Below, in pieces: positions 11,463 through 24,091 of a DNA stretch of 64,000 nt. This DNA is from Synaphobranchus kaupii (Eukaryota; Chordata; Actinopteri; Anguilliformes; Synaphobranchidae): contig JAINUF010000027.1 in the NCBI GenBank assembly GCA_029718625.1, forward strand, positions 3,146,676 to 3,210,675, given 5' to 3'. The notes below the pieces were generated by a model that saw nothing but the letters and a program-made list of their open reading frames with translations, ran no database searches and was not told where the DNA came from. Positions within the stretch are counted from its first letter, which is position 1. Every line of letters begins with the position of its first letter. Made by a program: the position numbers and the translations under genes.

Positions 11463-14022
11463 GAGGCGTGCGTCTTCATCATATGTCACAGAAGCTATTG
11501 AAATTTTAGTAGTTTAATTTTGAAGAAAAATAAAAAATATATATTCATAAGAGGGAAATTTGAGCTATACTCTCTCTGACAACAGTCAATTTGCTGTGAG
11601 GTATCTTGGTCACATGACACAGAAACTATTGACATTTTAGTGTATTTATTTTGAAGAAAAATTCCTTTAAAATATACAAAGGCAAAATTTGAAAAATAAT
11701 CAGTTGTAGATTTGAGGTATCCTGTCTCTGACAACATGCAACTTGGTTTGAGGTGTCTTGGTCACATGTTACAGAAACTATTAACATTTTATTGTGTTTA
11801 TTTCGAAGAATAAATCCTCTAAAATATACAAAAGGAAAATTGCAAAAAGCATAGCTTGTAAATTGGAGAAGTAATGTATCTGACAAAATTATTTGGTTTG
11901 AGGCATCTTAGTCACATGTCACAGAAGCTATTGAAATTTTAGTGCTTTTATTTTGAATAAAAATCTATTTAAAATTTACAAAAGGAAAATTGGAAAAAGC
12001 ATTGCTTGTAAATTGGAGAATGCATCTGACAACATTACAGTTGGTTTGAGGCATCTTAGTCACATGTCACAGAAGCTATTGAAATGTTTGCATTTTAAAT
12101 TTGAAGAAAAATTCATTCAAAATTTACAAATGGAAAATTTAAAAATTAATCAACTGTGTATTTGAGCTATAATGACTTTGACAACACTAAAATTGGTTTG
12201 AGGCATGCGTCTTCATCATATGTCACAGAAGCTATTTAAATTTTAGTGCTTTTATTTTGAATAAAAATCTATTTAAAATTTACAAAAGGAAAATTGGAAA
12301 AAGCATTGCTTGTAAATTGGAGAATGCATCTGACAACATTACAGTTGGTTTGAGGCATCTTAGTCACATGTCACAGAAGCTATTGAAATGTTTGCATTTT
12401 AAATTTGAAGAAAAATTCATTCAAAATTTACAAATGGAAAATTTAAAAATTAATCAACTGTGTATTTGAGCTATAACATCTTTGACAACACTAAAATTGG
12501 TTTGAGGCATGCGTCTTCATCATATGTCACAGAAGCTATTGAAATTTTAGTGCTTTTATTTTGAATAAAAATCTATTTAAAATTTACAAAAGGAAAATTG
12601 GAAAAAGCATTGCTTGTAAATTGGAGAATGCATCTGACAACATTACAGTTGGTTTGAGGCATCTTAGTCACATGTCACAGAAGCTATTGAAATGTTGCAT
12701 TTTAAATTTGAAGAAAAATTAATTCAAAATTTACAAATGGAAAATTTAAAAATTAATCAACTGTGTATTTGAGCTATAACATCTTTGACAACACTAAAAT
12801 TGGTTTGAGGCATGCGTCTTCATCATATGTCACAGAAGCTATTGAAATTTCAGTGCTTTTATTTTGAATAAAAATCTATTTAAAATTTACAAAAGGAAAA
12901 TTGGAAAAAGCATTGCTTGTAAATTGGAGAATGTATCTGACAACATTACAGTTGGTTAGAGGCATCTTAGTCACATGTCACAGAAGCTATTGAAAGGTTT
13001 GCATTTTAAATTTGAAGAAAAATTCATTCAAAATTTACAAATGGAAAATTAAAAAATTAATCAACTGTATATTTGAGCTATAATGTCTTTGACAACACTG
13101 AAATTGGTTTGAGGCATGCGTCTTCATCATATGTCACAGAAGCTATTGAAATTTTAGTGCTTTTATTTTGAATAAAAATCTATTTAAAATTTACAAAAGG
13201 AAAATTGGAAAAAGCATTGCTTGTAAATTGGAGAATGTATCTGACAACATTACAGTTGGTTTGAGGCATCTTAGTCACATGTCACAGAAGCTATTGAAAT
13301 GTTTGCATTTTAAATTTGAAGAAAAATTCATTCAAAATTTACAAATGGAAAATTTAAAAATTAATCAACTGTATATTTGAGCTATAATGTCTTTGACAAC
13401 ACTAAAATTGGTTTGAGGCGTGCGTCTTCATCATATGTCACAGAAGCTATTGAAATTTTAGTGCTTTTATTTTGAATAAAAATCTATTTAAAATTTACAA
13501 AAGGAAAATTGGAAAAAGCATTGCTTGTAAATTGGAGAATGTATCTGACAACATTACAGTTGGTTTGAGGCATCTTTGTCACATGTCACAGAAGCTATTG
13601 AAATGTTTGCATTTTAAATTTGAAGAAAAATTCATTCAAAATTTACAAATGGAAAATTTAAAAATTAATCAACTGTATATTTGAGCTATAATGTCTTTGA
13701 CAACACTAAAATTGGTTTGAGGCGTGCGTCTTCATCATATGTCACAGAAGCTATTGAAATTTTAGTGCTTTTATTTTGAATAAAAATTTATTTAAAATTT
13801 ACAAAAGGAAAATTTGAAAAAGCATTGCTTGTAAATTGGAGAATGTATCTGACAACATTACAGTTGGTTTGAGGGATCTTAGTCACATGTCACAGAAGCT
13901 ATTGAAATGTTTGCATTTTGAATTTGAAGAAAAATTCATTTAAAATTTACAAACGGAAAATTAAAAAATTAATCAACTGTATATTTGAGCTATAATGTCT
14001 TTGACAACACTAAAATTGGTTT
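11463..14022. repeat. Cassette 7, 2560 bp, n = 6 dimers (right copy of pair)
   Basis: Tandem copy of cassette 6. The one-base deletion, the AATTAATTC change and the TTTCAGTGC change recur at +2560. The lines I compared showed no difference, so the duplication is recent or homogenised. Confidence 0.93.
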
Positions 14023-15367
14023 GAGGCGTGCGTCTTCATCATATGTCACAGAAGCTATTGAAATTTTAGTAGTTTAATTTTGAAGAAAAATAAAAAATAT
14101 ATATTCATAAGAGGGAAATTTGAGCTATACTCTCTCTGACAACAGTCAATTTGCTGTGAGGTATCTTGGTCACATGACACAGAAACTATTGACATTTTAG
14201 TGTATTTATTTTGAAGAAAAATTCCTTTAAAATATACAAAGGCAAAATTTGAAAAATAATCAGTTGTAGATTTGAGGTATCCTGTCTCTGACAACATGCA
14301 ACTTGGTTTGAGGTGTCTTGGTCACATGTTACAGAAACTATTAACATTTTATTGTGTTTATTTCGAAGAATAAATCCTCTAAAATATACAAAAGGAAAAT
14401 TGCAAAAAGCATAGCTTGTAAATTGGAGAAGTAATGTATCTGACAAAATTATTTGGTTTGAGGCATCTTAGTCACATGTCACAGAAGCTATTGAAATTTT
14501 AGTGCTTTTATTTTGAATAAAAATCTATTTAAAATTTACAAAAGGAAAATTGGAAAAAGCATTGCTTGTAAATTGGAGAATGCATCTGACAACATTACAG
14601 TTGGTTTGAGGCATCTTAGTCACATGTCACAGAAGCTATTGAAATGTTTGCATTTTAAATTTGAAGAAAAATTCATTCAAAATTTACAAATGGAAAATTT
14701 AAAAATTAATCAACTGTGTATTTGAGCTATAATGACTTTGACAACACTAAAATTGGTTTGAGGCATGCGTCTTCATCATATGTCACAGAAGCTATTTAAA
14801 TTTTAGTGCTTTTATTTTGAATAAAAATCTATTTAAAATTTACAAAAGGAAAATTGGAAAAAGCATTGCTTGTAAATTGGAGAATGCATCTGACAACATT
14901 ACAGTTGGTTTGAGGCATCTTAGTCACATGTCACAGAAGCTATTGAAATGTTTGCATTTTAAATTTGAAGAAAAATTCATTCAAAATTTACAAATGGAAA
15001 ATTTAAAAATTAATCAACTGTGTATTTGAGCTATAACATCTTTGACAACACTAAAATTGGTTTGAGGCATGCGTCTTCATCATATGTCACAGAAGCTATT
15101 GAAATTTTAGTGCTTTTATTTTGAATAAAAATCTATTTAAAATTTACAAAAGGAAAATTGGAAAAAGCATTGCTTGTAAATTGGAGAATGTATCTGACAA
15201 CATTACAGTTGGTTAGAGGCATCTTAGTCACATGTCACAGAAGCTATTGAAAGGTTTGCATTTTAAATTTGAAGAAAAATTCATTCAAAATTTACAAATG
15301 GAAAATTAAAAAATTAATCAACTGTATATTTGAGCTATAATGTCTTTGACAACACTGAAATTGGTTT
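14023..15367. repeat. Cassette 8, 1345 bp, n = 2 dimers
   Basis: Shortest cassette with a full head: 737 + 2 x 304. Its head and first dimer match cassette 7, so it looks like a deletion derivative of that type. Confidence 0.92.
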
Positions 15368-17927
15368 GAGGCATGTGTCTTCATCATATGTCACAGAAGC
15401 TATTGAAATTTTAGTGCTTTAATTTTGAAGAAAAATAAAAAATATATATTCATGAGAGGGAAATTTGAGCTATACTCTCTCTGACAACAGTCAATTTGCT
15501 GTGAGGTATCTTGGTCACATGACACAGAAACTATTGACATTTTAGTGTATTTATTTTGAAGAAAAATTCCTTTAAAATATACAAAGGCAAAATTTGAAAA
15601 ATAATCAGTTGTAGATTTGAGGTATCCTGTCTCTGACAACAGGCAACTTGGTTTGAGGTGTCTTGTTCACATGTTACAGAAACTATTAACATTTTATTGT
15701 GTTTATTTCGAAGAATAAATCCTCTAAAATATACAAAAGGAAAATTGCAAAAAGCATAGCTTGTAAATTGGAGAAGTAATGTATCTGACAAAATTATTTG
15801 GTTTGAGGCATCTTAGTCACATGTCACAGAAGCTATTGAAATTTTAGTGCTTTTATTTTGAATAAAAATCTATTTAAAATTTACAAAAGGAAAATTGGAA
15901 AAAGCATTGCTTGTAAATTGGAGAATGCATCTGACAACATTACAGTTGGTTTGAGGCATCTTAGTCACATGTCACAGAAGCTATTGAAATGTTTGCATTT
16001 TAAATTTGAAGAAAAATTCATTCAAAATTTACAAATGGAAAATTTAAAAATTAATCAACTGTATATTTGAGCTATAACGTCTTTGACAACACTAAAATTG
16101 GTTTGAGGCATGCGTCTTCATCATATGTCACAGAAGCTATTGAAATTTTAGTGCTTTTATTTTGAATAAAAATCTATTTAAAATTTACAAAAGGAAAATT
16201 CGAAAAAGCATTGCTTGTAAATTGGAGAATGTATCTCACAATATTACCGTTGGTTTGAGGCATCTTAGTCACATGTCACAGAAGCTATTGAAATGTTTGC
16301 ATTTTAAATTTGAAGAAAAATTCATTCAAAATTTACAAATGGAAAATAAAAAAATTTATCAACTGTATATTTGATCTATAATGTCTTTGACAACACTGAA
16401 ATTGGTTTGAGGCATGCGTCTTCATCATATGTCACAGAAGCTATTGAAATTTTAGTGCTTTTATTTTGAATAAAAATCTATTTAAAATTTACAAAAGGAA
16501 AATTGGAAAAAGCATTGCTTGTAAATTGGAGAATGTATCTGACAACATTACAGTTGGTTTGAGGCATCTTAGTCACATGTCACAGAAGCTATTGAAAGGT
16601 TTGCATTTTAAATTTGAAAAAAAATTCATTCAAAATTTACAAATGGAAAATTTAAAAATTAATCAACTGTGTATTTGAGCTATAACATCTTTGACAACAC
16701 TAAAATTGGTTTGAGGCATGCGTCTTCATCATATGTCACAGAAGCTATTGAAATTTTAGTGCTTTTATTTTGAATAAAAATCTATTTAAAATTTACAAAA
16801 GGAAAATTGGAAAAAGCATTGCTTGTAAATTGGAGAATGTATCTGACAACATTACAGTTGGTTTGAGGCATCTTAGTCACATGTCACAGAAGCTATTGAA
16901 AGGTTTGCATTTTAAATTTGAAGAAAAATTCATTCAAAATTTACAAATGGAAAATTAAAAAATTAATCAACAGTATATTTGAGCTATAATGTCTTTGACA
17001 ACACTGAAATTGGTTTGAGGCATGTGTCTTCATCATATGTCACAGAAGCTATTGAAATTTTAGTGCTTTTATTTTCAATAAAAATCTATTTAAAATTTAC
17101 AAAAGGAAAATTGGAAAAAGCATTGCTTGTAAATTGGAGAATGCATCTGACAACATTACAGTTGGTTTGAGGCATCTTAGTCACATGTCACAGAAGCTAT
17201 TGAAATGTTGCATTTTAAATTTGAAGAAAAATTCATTCAAAATTTACAAATGGAAAATTTAAAAATTAATCAACTGTGTATTTGAGCTATAACATCTTTG
17301 ACAACACTAAAATTGGTTTGAGGCATGCGTCTTCATCATATGTCACAGAAGCTATTGAAATTTTAGTGCTTTTATTTTGAATAAAAATCTATTTAAAATT
17401 TACAAAAGGAAAATTGGAAAAAGCATTGCTTGTAAATTGGAGAATGTATCTGACAACATTACAGTTGGTTTGAGGCATCTTAGTCACATGTCACAGAAGC
17501 TATTGAAAGGTTTGCATTTTAAATTTGAAAAAAAATTCATTCAAAATTTACAAATGGAAAATTAAAAAATTAATCAACTGTATATTTGAGCTATAATGTC
17601 TTTGACAACACTGAAATTGGTTTGAGGCATGTGTCTTCATCATATGTCACAGAAGCTATTGAAATTTTAGTGCTTTTATTTTCAATAAAAATCTATTTAA
17701 AATTTACAAAAGGAAAATTGGAAAAAGCATTGCTTGTAAATTGGAGAATGTATCTGACAACATTACAGTTGGTTTGAGGCATCTTAGTCACATGTCACAG
17801 AAGCTATTGAAATGTTTGCATTTTAAATTTGAAGAAAAATTCATTCAAAATTTACAAATGGAAAATTAAAAAATTAATCAACTGTATATTTGAGCTATAA
17901 TGTCTTTGACAACACTAAAATTGGTTT
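15368..17927. repeat. Cassette 9, 2560 bp, n = 6 dimers
   Basis: C begins GAGGCATGTGTC and has TAGTGCTTTAATTTTG instead of TAGTAGTTTAATTTTG. A 1-bp deletion (AATGTTGCAT near 17206) accounts for the 2560 length. Two B monomers have ATTTTCAATAAAAATC (near 17073 and 17682). Confidence 0.9.
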
Positions 17928-19180
17928 GAGGCGTGCGTCTTCATCATATGTCACAGAAGCTATTGAAATTTTAGTAGTTCTATTTTGAAGAAAAATTTAA
18001 AATATATATTTATAAGAGGGAAATTTGAGCTATACTCTCTGACAACAGTCAATTTGCTTTGAGGTATCTTGGTCACATGACACAGAAACTATTGACATTT
18101 TAGTGTATTTATTTTGAAGAAAAATTGATTTAAAATTTACAATAGGAAAATTGGAAAAAAACATTGCTTGTAAATTGGAGAATGCATCTGACAACATTAC
18201 AGTTGGTTTGAGGCATCTTAGTCACATGTCACAGAAGCTATTGAAATGTTTGCATTTTAAATTTGAAGAAAAATTCATTCAAAATTTACAAATGGAAAAT
18301 TTAAAAATTAATCAACTGTATATTTGAGCTATAACGTCTTTGACAACACTAAAATTGGTTTGAGGCATGCGTCTTCATCATATGTCACAGAAGCTATTGA
18401 AATTTTAGTGCTTTTATTTTGAATAAAAATCTATTTAAAATTTACAAAAGGAAAATTCGAAAAAGCATTGCTTGTAAATTGGAGAATGTATCTCACAACA
18501 TTACAGTTGGTTTGAGGCATCTTAGTCACATGTCACAGAAGCTATTGAAATGTTTGCATTTTAAATTTGAAGAAAAATTCATTTAAAATTTACAAACGGA
18601 AATTTTAAAAATTATTCAACTGTATATTTGAGCTATAATGACTTTGACAACACTAAAATTGGTTTGAGGCATGCGTCTTCATCATATGTCACAGAAGCTA
18701 TTGAAATTTTAGTGCTTTTATTTTGAATAAAAATCTATTTAAAATTTACAAAAGGAAAATTGGAAAAAGCATTGCTTGTAAATTGGAGAATGCATCTGAC
18801 AACATTACAGTTGGTTTGAGGCATTTTAGTCACATGTCACCGAAGCTATTGAAATGTTTGCATTTTAAATTTGAAGAAAAATTCATTCAAAATTTACAAA
18901 TGGAAAATTTAAAAATTAATCAACTGTGTATTTGAGCTATAACATCTTTGACAACACTAAAATTGGTTTGAGGCATGCGTCTTCATCATATGTCACATAA
19001 GCTATTGAAATTTTAGTGCTTTTATTTTGAATAAAAATCTATTTAAAATTTACAAAAGGAAAATTGGAAAAAGCATTGCTTGTAAATTGGAGAATGTATC
19101 TGACAACATTACAGTTGGTTTGAGGCATCTTAGTCACATGTCACAGAAGCTATTGAAAGGTTTGCATTTTAAATTTGAAG
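16680..19180. repeat. Duplicated block, left copy (offset 3906)
   Basis: About 2.5 kb here recurs at about 20586..23086. Shared marks are two TTTTCAATAAAAATC monomers, the 133-bp C, the D/B-prime hybrid, CATTTTAGTCACATGTCACCG and CACATAAGC. Ends are approximate, set by where neighbouring marks stop agreeing. Confidence 0.85.
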
Positions 19181-19881
19181 AAAAATTCATTCAAAATTTA
19201 CAAATGGAAAATTTAAAAATTAATCAACTGTATATTTGAGCTATAATGTCTTTGACAACACTAAAATTGGTTTGAGGCGTGCGTCTTCATCATATGTCAC
19301 AGAAGCTATTGAAATTTTAGTGCTTTTATTTTGAATAAAAATCTATTTAAAATTTACAAAAGGAAAATTGGAAAAAGCATTGCTTGTAAATTGGAGAATG
19401 TATCTGACAACATTACAGTTGGTTTGAGGCATCTTTGTCACATGTCACAGAAGCTATTGAAATGTTTGCATTTTAAATTTGAAGAAAAATTCATTCAAAA
19501 TTTACAAATGGAAAATTTAAAAATTAATCAACTGTATATTTGAGCTATAATGTCTTTGACAACACTAAAATTGGTTTGAGGCGTGCGTCTTCATCATATG
19601 TCACAGAAGCTATTGAAATTTTAGTGCTTTTATTTTGAATAAAAATTTATTTAAAATTTACAAAAGGAAAATTTGAAAAAGCATTGCTTGTAAATTGGAG
19701 AATGTATCTGACAACATTACAGTTGGTTTGAGGGATCTTAGTCACATGTCACAGAAGCTATTGAAATGTTTGCATTTTGAATTTGAAGAAAAATTCATTT
19801 AAAATTTACAAACGGAAAATTATAAAATTAATCAACTGTATATTTGAGCTATAATGTCTTTGACAACACTAAAATTGGTTT
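17928..19881. repeat. Cassette 10, 1954 bp, with D/B-prime hybrid
   Basis: C is 133 bp. D and B-prime are fused into one 149-bp monomer (18061..18209), so the D end, all of E and the B-prime start are missing. Then A and five dimers. 133 + 149 + 152 + 5 x 304 = 1954. Confidence 0.9.
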
Positions 19882-21833
19882 GAGGCGTGCGTCTTCATCA
19901 TATGTCACAGAAGCTATTGAAATTTTAGTAGTTTAATTTTGAAGAAAAATAAAAAATATATATTCATAAGAGGGAAATTTGAGCTATACTCTCTCTGACA
20001 ACAGTCAATTTGCTGTGAGGTATCTTGGTCACATGACACAGAAACTATTGACATTTTAGTGTATTTATTTTGAAGAAAAATTCCTTTAAAATATACAAAG
20101 GCAAAATTTGAAAAATAATCAGTTGTAGATTTGAGGTATCCTGTCTCTGACAACATGCAACTTGGTTTGAGGTGTCTTGGTCACATGTTACAGAAACTAT
20201 TAACATTTTATTGTGTTTATTTCGAAGAATAAATCCTCTAAAATATACAAAAGGAAAATTGCAAAAAGCATAGCTTGTAAATTGGAGAAGTAATGTATCT
20301 GACAAAATTATTTGGTTTGAGGCATCTTAGTCACATGTCACAGAAGCTATTGAAATTTTAGTGCTTTTATTTTGAATAAAAATCTATTTAAAATTTACAA
20401 AAGGAAAATTGGAAAAAGCATTGCTTGTAAATTGGAGAATGCATCTGACAACATTACAGTTGGTTTGAGGCATCTTAGTCACATGTCACAGAAGCTATTG
20501 AAATGTTTGCATTTTAAATTTGAAGAAAAATTCATTCAAAATTTACAAATGGAAAATTAAAAAATTAATCAACTGTGTATTTGAGCTATAACATCTTTGA
20601 CAACACTAAAATTGGTTTGAGGCATGCGTCTTCATCATATGTCACAGAAGCTATTGAAATTTTAGTGCTTTTATTTTGAATAAAAATCTATTTAAAATTT
20701 ACAAAAGGAAAATTGGAAAAAGCATTGCTTGTAAATTGGAGAATGTATCTGACAACATTACAGTTGGTTTGAGGCATCTTAGTCACATGTCACAGAAGCT
20801 ATTGAAAGGTTTGCATTTTAAATTTGAAGAAAAATTCATTCAAAATTTACAAATGGAAAATTAAAAAATTAATCAACAGTATATTTGAGCTATAATGTCT
20901 TTGACAACACTGAAATTGGTTTGAGGCATGTGTCTTCATCATATGTCACAGAAGCTATTGAAATTTTAGTGCTTTTATTTTCAATAAAAATCTATTTAAA
21001 ATTTACAAAAGGAAAATTGGAAAAAGCATTGCTTGTAAATTGGAGAATGCATCTGACAACATTACAGTTGGTTTGAGGCATCTTAGTCACATGTCACAGA
21101 AGCTATTGAAATGTTGCATTTTAAATTTGAAGAAAAATTCATTCAAAATTTACAAATGGAAAATTTAAAAATTAATCAACTGTGTATTTGAGCTATAACA
21201 TCTTTGACAACACTAAAATTGGTTTGAGGCATGCGTCTTCATCATATGTCACAGAAGCTATTGAAATTTTAGTGCTTTTATTTTGAATAAAAATCTATTT
21301 AAAATTTACAAAAGGAAAATTGGAAAAAGCATTGCTTGTAAATTGGAGAATGTATCTGACAACATTACAGTTGGTTTGAGGCATCTTAGTCACATGTCAC
21401 AGAAGCTATTGAAAGGTTTGCATTTTAAATTTGAAAAAAAATTCATTCAAAATTTACAAATGGAAAATTAAAAAATTAATCAACTGTATATTTGAGCTAT
21501 AATGTCTTTGACAACACTGAAATTGGTTTGAGGCATGTGTCTTCATCATATGTCACAGAAGCTATTGAAATTTTAGTGCTTTTATTTTCAATAAAAATCT
21601 ATTTAAAATTTACAAAAGGAAAATTGGAAAAAGCATTGCTTGTAAATTGGAGAATGTATCTGACAACATTACAGTTGGTTTGAGGCATCTTAGTCACATG
21701 TCACAGAAGCTATTGAAATGTTTGCATTTTAAATTTGAAGAAAAATTCATTCAAAATTTACAAATGGAAAATTAAAAAATTAATCAACTGTATATTTGAG
21801 CTATAATGTCTTTGACAACACTAAAATTGGTTT
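19882..21833. repeat. Cassette 11, 1952 bp, n = 4 dimers
   Basis: Full head (D at 20017), then four dimers, with the AATGTTGCAT deletion near 21112. Its second part repeats cassette 9 at +3906, including the TTTTCAATAAA variant. Confidence 0.9.
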
Positions 21834-23086
21834 GAGGCGTGCGTCTTCATCATATGTCACAGAAGCTATTGAAATTTTAGTAGTTCTATTTTGAAGAAAA
21901 ATTTAAAATATATATTTATAAGAGGGAAATTTGAGCTATACTCTCTGACAACAGTCAATTTGCTTTGAGGTATCTTGGTCACATGACACAGAAACTATTG
22001 ACATTTTAGTGTATTTATTTTGAAGAAAAATTGATTTAAAATTTACAATAGGAAAATTGGAAAAAAACATTGCTTGTAAATTGGAGAATGCATCTGACAA
22101 CATTACAGTTGGTTTGAGGCATCTTAGTCACATGTCACAGAAGCTATTGAAATGTTTGCATTTTAAATTTGAAGAAAAATTCATTCAAAATTTACAAATG
22201 GAAAATTTAAAAATGAATCAACTGTATATTTGAGCTATAACGTCTTTGACAACACTAAAATTGGTTTGAGGCATGCGTCTTCATCATATGTCACAGAAGC
22301 TATTGAAATTTTAGTGCTTTTATTTTGAATAAAAATCTATTTAAAATTTACAAAAGGAAAATTCGAAAAAGCATTGCTTGTAAATTGGAGAATGTATCTC
22401 ACAACATTACAGTTGGTTTGAGGCATCTTAGTCACATGTCACAGAAGCTATTGAAATGTTTGCATTTTAAATTTGAAGAAAAATTCATTTAAAATTTACA
22501 AACGGAAATTTTAAAAATTATTCAACTGTATATTTGAGCTATAATGACTTTGACAACACTAAAATTGGTTTGAGGCATGCGTCTTCATCATATGTCACAG
22601 AAGCTATTGAAATTTTAGTGCTTTTATTTTGAATAAAAATCTATTTAAAATTTACAAAAGGAAAATTGGAAAAAGCATTGCTTGTAAATTGGAGAATGCA
22701 TCTGACAACATTACAGTTGGTTTGAGGCATTTTAGTCACATGTCACCGAAGCTATTGAAATGTTTGCATTTTAAATTTGAAGAAAAATTCATTCAAAATT
22801 TACAAATGGAAAATTTAAAAATTAATCAACTGTGTATTTGAGCTATAACATCTTTGACAACACTAAAATTGGTTTGAGGCATGCGTCTTCATCATATGTC
22901 ACATAAGCTATTGAAATTTTAGTGCTTTTATTTTGAATAAAAATCTATTTAAAATTTACAAAAGGAAAATTGGAAAAAGCATTGCTTGTAAATTGGAGAA
23001 TGTATCTGACAACATTACAGTTGGTTTGAGGCATCTTAGTCACATGTCACAGAAGCTATTGAAAGGTTTGCATTTTAAATTTGAAG
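20586..23086. repeat. Duplicated block, right copy (offset 3906)
   Basis: Copy of about 16680..19180. One visible difference is AAAATGAATC near 22212, where the left copy has AAAATTAATC. After it the correspondence continues at offset 4210, one extra 304-bp dimer. Confidence 0.85.
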
Positions 23087-24091
23087 AAAAATTCATTCAA
23101 AATTTACAAATGGAAAATTAAAAAATTAATCAACTGTATATTTGAGCTATAATGTCTTTGACAACACTGAAATTGGTTTGAGGCATGCGTCTTCATCATA
23201 TGTCACAGAAGCTATTGAAATTTTAGTGCTTTTATTTTGAATAAAAATCTATTTAAAATTTACAAAAGGAAAATTGGAAAAAGCATTGCTTGTAAATTGG
23301 AGAATGTATCTGACAACATTACAGTTGGTTTGAGGCATCTTAGTCACATGTCACAGAAGCTATTGAAATGTTTGCATTTTAAATTTGAAGAAAAATTCAT
23401 TCAAAATTTACAAATGGAAAATTTAAAAATTAATCAACTGTATATTTGAGCTATAATGTCTTTGACAACACTAAAATTGGTTTGAGGCGTGCGTCTTCAT
23501 CATATGTCACAGAAGCTATTGAAATTTTAGTGCTTTTATTTTGAATAAAAATCTATTTAAAATTTACAAAAGGAAAATTGGAAAAAGCATTGCTTGTAAA
23601 TTGGAGAATGTATCTGACAACATTACAGTTGGTTTGAGGCATCTTTGTCACATGTCACAGAAGCTATTGAAATGTTTGCATTTTAAATTTGAAGAAAAAT
23701 TCATTCAAAATTTACAAATGGAAAATTTAAAAATTAATCAACTGTATATTTGAGCTATAATGTCTTTGACAACACTAAAATTGGTTTGAGGCGTGCGTCT
23801 TCATCATATGTCACAGAAGCTATTGAAATTTTAGTGCTTTTATTTTGAATAAAAATTTATTTAAAATTTACAAAAGGAAAATTTGAAAAAGCATTGCTTG
23901 TAAATTGGAGAATGTATCTGACAACATTACAGTTGGTTTGAGGGATCTTAGTCACATGTCACAGAAGCTATTGAAATGTTTGCATTTTGAATTTGAAGAA
24001 AAATTCATTTAAAATTTACAAACGGAAAATTAAAAAATTAATCAACTGTATATTTGAGCTATAATGTCTTTGACAACACTAAAATTGGTTT
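21834..24091. repeat. Cassette 12, 2258 bp, with D/B-prime hybrid
   Basis: Repeats cassette 10, including the 133-bp C and the 149-bp D/B-prime hybrid (21967), but with six dimers instead of five: 133 + 149 + 152 + 6 x 304 = 2258. Confidence 0.9.
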
